Shown in pieces: positions 60,481-64,000 of a stretch of 64,000 nucleotides of DNA. Position 1 is the first letter of the stretch. Each line of letters opens with the position of its first letter. Origin of the DNA: Halichondria panicea (taxonomy: Eukaryota > Porifera > Demospongiae > Suberitida > Halichondriidae); the NCBI RefSeq assembly GCF_963675165.1, contig NC_087387.1:999001-1063000 (forward strand). Direction: 5' to 3'. The translations under genes and the position numbers were made by a program. Below the pieces are notes generated by a model that saw nothing but the letters and a program-made list of their open reading frames with translations, did not search any database and had not been told where the DNA came from.

Positions 60481-62652
60481 CTAAAATATAACAACAGATC
60501 CGTGACTGCGCACATAAACAAAACCATCACTGTCCACAGCTACTCCATAAAGATCAGTGATATGACCATTACCAAATGATGTGACAAACTGACCGTCTTT
60601 AGTGAACACTGACACACGCTTGTTACCATCGTCAATAACATAAACAAAACCAGTGACACACACACCATAAGGGCGAGACAGATCTCCTTGTCCATTTCCT
60701 TTCTTTCCAATCGAGCGAATAAACCGACCATCCATAGTGAGCACTTGAACACGATGATTATAACAGTCAGTGACATACATCATTTGTTCATTGTCCACTG
60801 CAACATCCTGTGGGAGGTTAAAATGCTCATTACCAGTTCCCTCTGAACCAATCTGCTTGACTGGCTCCAGCTCTGTCGTCAACACTTGGACTCTGTGATT
60901 ATTATGATCGCACACAAACACTTGATCACCAGCGACTGCTATCCCTCGAGGGTAGTTGAGTTCCTTTGGACCACTTCCAATCGTCCCAAACCTCTTTAGC
61001 AGATCTCCTCTTTTGTTGAACTTGTACACACAGCGTTTTATGCTATCACAGACATAGATGTTGTCCTCCTTGTCTACTGCCACACCAGAGATACCGACAA
61101 ACCCATGCTTTGATTTGCTGATGCTTCGAATTTGTTTTCCTTTCTTGTCAAACACCAAAATATCACCGCTATGGTCAGTTACAATCAGTTCTTCTGATGA
61201 GTTGAATGCCATATACACAGGGATGTTGATTCCTTTTATCTCCTTCACTGGTTTGTCCAGCTTGGTGGGGGGTATTTTTACGAACACAGAGAAGGGGCTT
61301 CCTGGTATGGGCTGGTCGTCCACTGAGATCAGGAGGTGGTGTCGACCACGTACCCTAGGGGTGTACTCAACGCTGTACACTCCACCCATCAAAGGCACTG
61401 CTTGCAATTGTTGGGTCGATTGATCAACTAGCGATTTCAGTACTGCTTGTGGTTTGCCTTGTTTTGAACTGATATAGACATTCAGCCTTGCACATTTGTC
61501 AACTTCAGCTGTTTTAATGCCGTCTCCTTTCACAATCGGCTTTCCTTCATGTACAATAACGTTGTTCTCACACAACTTCTTGAGATCCTCACAAACAAAC
61601 ACTTCGACTCCAAAATCATCTTTCTCCACTGGATCAGGATTGGCTGCTTCCTTCCCTCGCTTCACCACCTCGGCATCGATTCGACTCACCACCTGCTCTT
61701 GCATCGTAATCAGTTCTTCATCACTTGCATTCTCCAGTGTACGCTCTACAAAGTCAATCAAACTCTGAGCAGTGCCCAGGGACAGGTCCAGACCCTTCTC
61801 TTGAACTGTCAGCTTCTCCATCTTTGAATCAGCCAAAGCAGAAGATTCTCGTAAAACACGGATCTTGCATTGATCGAGAATATCGTGTAGCTCCTGAAAC
61901 TTGGTATTGACTTGTCTCTCTGTCAGTTCTTTCTGGGCCTGGATATTCTGTTTGGTTCCTTTCACTTGATTCACAGCGGTGCTCAGATCAGGCAGTAGGT
62001 TCTTGAGTGGGGAGAGGTGCTCCGTCAGCTTTTTGCGAGTTGTGGGGGCGGCTTTCTTTACAAATTCGTAATTGTGTCCAGCGTGTTCAATAACGATACA
62101 GTCTCGACAGATGAGCTTGTTGCAATCAAAACAGAAAATCTTTTTTGGCTCCTCATGATCCTCGCATTTTGGGGGTGGTGGGTTTTCGAATGTTAGTTCT
62201 TTCACTCCGCCCTGTTTGAGCTCTTCCAGAGTGGAGACGATATGTGTAGCAAACATTTTCATACGTTGATGAGATTCTACACATTTTTCACACATAAACT
62301 GGACACACTGTCGGCAGAATGCAGTGGCCTTTCCCCCAGGGCACATTTCACAGGTTGTCTCCAACTTGCCGTGGGCTTTCTCCATCCTCGAGTGGAGTGC
62401 TTTCATCCGGTTGATGAAGAACGCAGTGGTCAGTCTGTCTGGGTTGTTGTCTGGCAATAGAGTGGGCTCACGACAGTCGGGGCAGGGGAACGGCTGGTTG
62501 GGTGGGTAGCGACTGGAGAGTGTGAGGATGCATTGCTTGCAGTAGTAGTGACAACAAGGGAGCAGCTTTGGCTCCTGGTAGCGGTCATGACAGATGCCAC
62601 AGGTCACTTCTTGCTCGAGATCAGCAACAACTGGATCAGGTCCTTCGGCCAT
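60481..62652 (-). CDS. TRIM-NHL protein T10
   Basis: Intact 723-residue intronless TRIM-NHL protein. The B-box 1 tail is CVESHQRMKMFATH with FMCEKC. The filamin domain is class alpha with VHEGKPIVKGDG, closest to T1. VPLMGGVY replaces VPVRGGVY, and the NHL entry reads EIKGINIPVY. Blade-loop residues: HS (1), SIKR (2), HN (3), CY (4), DDGNK (5), SHG (6), with entry loops NY (3), L with PQD (4), RPY (5) and DLY (6). Downstream Tudor copy 6; upstream MCM6 copy 6. Confidence 0.9.
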   Translation of the reverse strand: MAEGPDPVVADLEQEVTCGICHDRYQEPKLLPCCHYYCKQCILTLSSRYPPNQPFPCPDCREPTLLPDNNPDRLTTAFFINRMKALHSRMEKAHGKLETTCEMCPGGKATAFCRQCVQFMCEKCVESHQRMKMFATHIVSTLEELKQGGVKELTFENPPPPKCEDHEEPKKIFCFDCNKLICRDCIVIEHAGHNYEFVKKAAPTTRKKLTEHLSPLKNLLPDLSTAVNQVKGTKQNIQAQKELTERQVNTKFQELHDILDQCKIRVLRESSALADSKMEKLTVQEKGLDLSLGTAQSLIDFVERTLENASDEELITMQEQVVSRIDAEVVKRGKEAANPDPVEKDDFGVEVFVCEDLKKLCENNVIVHEGKPIVKGDGIKTAEVDKCARLNVYISSKQGKPQAVLKSLVDQSTQQLQAVPLMGGVYSVEYTPRVRGRHHLLISVDDQPIPGSPFSVFVKIPPTKLDKPVKEIKGINIPVYMAFNSSEELIVTDHSGDILVFDKKGKQIRSISKSKHGFVGISGVAVDKEDNIYVCDSIKRCVYKFNKRGDLLKRFGTIGSGPKELNYPRGIAVAGDQVFVCDHNNHRVQVLTTELEPVKQIGSEGTGNEHFNLPQDVAVDNEQMMYVTDCYNHRVQVLTMDGRFIRSIGKKGNGQGDLSRPYGVCVTGFVYVIDDGNKRVSVFTKDGQFVTSFGNGHITDLYGVAVDSDGFVYVRSHGSVVIF

Positions 62653-63511
62653 TATTAGTTAAGATCTGGGGAATGCATTTGTACAACATTTATAAAAGCA
62701 TGAAGCTATTCTAATATAAAAATTAAATAGCAACTTCCCTAGAAATTGAGTATACAAGAATTGTTGAATCTGTGAATAATATTTTGCACTAAGTGATCAA
62801 TTAGGTCAAGCTAAGCTAGACCTCTGCAGCTAGTTGAAAAAACTTACCTATGAACTTCCTAGATACCGTATAGCGCGAAATTTTCGAGGGGCTTAATTTT
62901 CGTGGATTTCGTGGGTTAGCAATCCTACACGAAAATTAAGTCCACGAAAATCGTTCTTTACCTGCTATAACGTGCAAGATTTAAAGGCGTGGCTTCCGGT
63001 AAGCAGTCATTCCGCGAACATTGTGCAACGAAATGGCTTTTAGAGGCCAATCCACGAAATATAAGTGCCTCGAAAATTTCGCGCTATACGGTAGATCCCA
63101 ACAAGCCTTTACGCCCATAATTTATTACACAATGTCTGACCAGATACGCCCACTTTTTTGTTTCAACACTGGCCCACACTTTTTCTTTCAATATGAAAGT
63201 ACATGTACATGTATGTACAACAATTCTACACAACTTGGTAGTAACATCTATATCTCCCTGAGCACTGGGCATGAGATGCCTTGATCCCAAGCCACACTGA
63301 ATGGAGGCCTTGTAGGAGGCTAGGGATGCTTCTATTAAAAGCTGTCTTGGTATCTTTCAATTTAAAATTATAATTATCAGCGTACTAGGTACACAAATAA
63401 TATTGAGGAATGCATAATTATAAGTATGTGTTCAATACATGTACATGTATATAACTGGTAAAAATGTTTGCCAAGTTTATAAGTCGTTGAACAAACTAAT
63501 ATTCGATGTGT
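62653..63511. other. TRIM-MCM6 spacer, unit 6
   Basis: No gene. Homologous to 3314-4012 but interrupted by MITE B at 62865-63092, and slightly shorter after it. Confidence 0.55.
62865..63092. mobile_element. MITE-like element B (228 bp)
   Basis: Perfect terminal inverted repeats of 25 bases (62865-62889 and 63068-63092; outer end ACCGTATAGCGCG) with a 4-base target duplication AGAT (62861-62864 and 63093-63096). The empty site TTCCTAGATCC is seen in the five sister spacers, for example near 3541. The inside contains repeated ACGAAAAT and CCACGAAA motifs and no ORF. Present only in the last unit, so it inserted after the duplications. Confidence 0.85.
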
Positions 63512-64000
63512 TCATGTCTCAACGACGTAGTTGGGATGAACCACCAGGAATGGATCTTCGTCTGACTCCTCCCCCATCACCAACGGCAACAGAATGTGGT
63601 CCTACATACAAAAAACGCAATTCTAATTAAGCACAAAAGTATCGTTTTAATCAGCATGCAATACGCACATACCAATACACTACTAGTGCACAAAATCTCA
63701 AACAAACTGCGAAAAGAATCATGTACAAATGCTACGAGGACCATGCATGTACTTTTTGTAAAACTTTCCACCTAGCTTTACATTAGAGACAAATGGGCCC
63801 ATGGAGACGAGGCTAACTGCACGTGCACTCATGATTCACTCACATGTTGCACAAGTCTCTCGATGACCTTCTCCACGAGAAGCTTCTTCTCTGTCAGCTC
63901 CTCCACATTCTCTATGTCATCCGCCACCTCCTTCAGGTACCAGTTCACTAGGTCACCTTCACGAACTCCGCTAGAATCTGGAGGGGGGAGGAGTGTACGT
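63512..64000 (-). CDS. MCM6: MCM6 copy 6, C-terminal exons at the window edge
   Basis: Exons 63512-63601 (C-terminal, ending VVHPNYVVET) and 63844-63977 (VNWYLKEVADDIENVEEL) are visible. The rest lies beyond the window. Nothing seen is broken, so this could be either another truncated copy or the complete parental MCM6 gene. Confidence 0.8.

Noticed and set aside
60307-60530. Hydrophobic minus-strand reading frame (YFSYYLCVWAVAICVLCV) overlapping the TRIM stop and running into the Tudor-like ATG (also at 21493-22317 and 50979-51734)
   Set aside because: It overlaps the end of the TRIM coding region in another frame and is open only in some copies. The MDKYLAH ATG has a better start context.

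Overview
The window is eukaryotic and most likely from an invertebrate animal. It has short introns with GT/AG borders, microsatellites, MITE-like elements and animal gene families (TRIM-NHL, MCM6, Tudor-domain). Compact introns and a TRIM-NHL expansion would fit an early-branching animal such as a sponge, but the sequence alone does not settle this.

The 64 kb is a nested tandem segmental duplication. Its backbone is ten copies of an intronless TRIM-NHL gene (RING, two B-boxes, coiled coil, filamin repeat, six-bladed NHL propeller), all on the minus strand: T1 1130-3313, T2 10240-12438, T3 15604-18161 (broken chimera), T4 22268-24427, T5 31130-33310, T6 35589-37787, T7 39718-41823 (degenerate, C-terminally cut), T8 44738-46945, T9 51685-53835 and T10 60481-62652.

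The spacers are recycled pieces of three other genes. (1) Six truncated copies of the replicative helicase gene MCM6 lie on the minus strand upstream of T1, T3, T4, T8, T9 and T10. None is complete. The fullest (54538-59784) has 13 exons and still lacks the N-terminus. (2) Seven partial copies of a Tudor-domain-like gene lie on the minus strand, downstream of T1, T2, T4, T5, T8, T9 and T10. Only the 42468-44626 copy keeps 3' exons. (3) Three decayed copies of an unidentified plus-strand gene lie at 13911-15410, 33891-35410 and 38259-39480. The ancestral order on the minus strand reads MCM6 > TRIM > Tudor. Shared breakpoints and MITE insertions allow the duplication history to be traced.

The most interesting signal is in the TRIM proteins. 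The copies are nearly identical along RING, coiled coil and propeller scaffold. They differ at the same two loops of each of the six NHL blades and in the first half of the filamin domain, which comes in three swappable classes. This looks like a locally diversified recognition surface on a constant ubiquitin-ligase scaffold. I infer a candidate repertoire-type family, perhaps for immune or nucleic-acid recognition. The sequence shows the pattern but does not prove the function.
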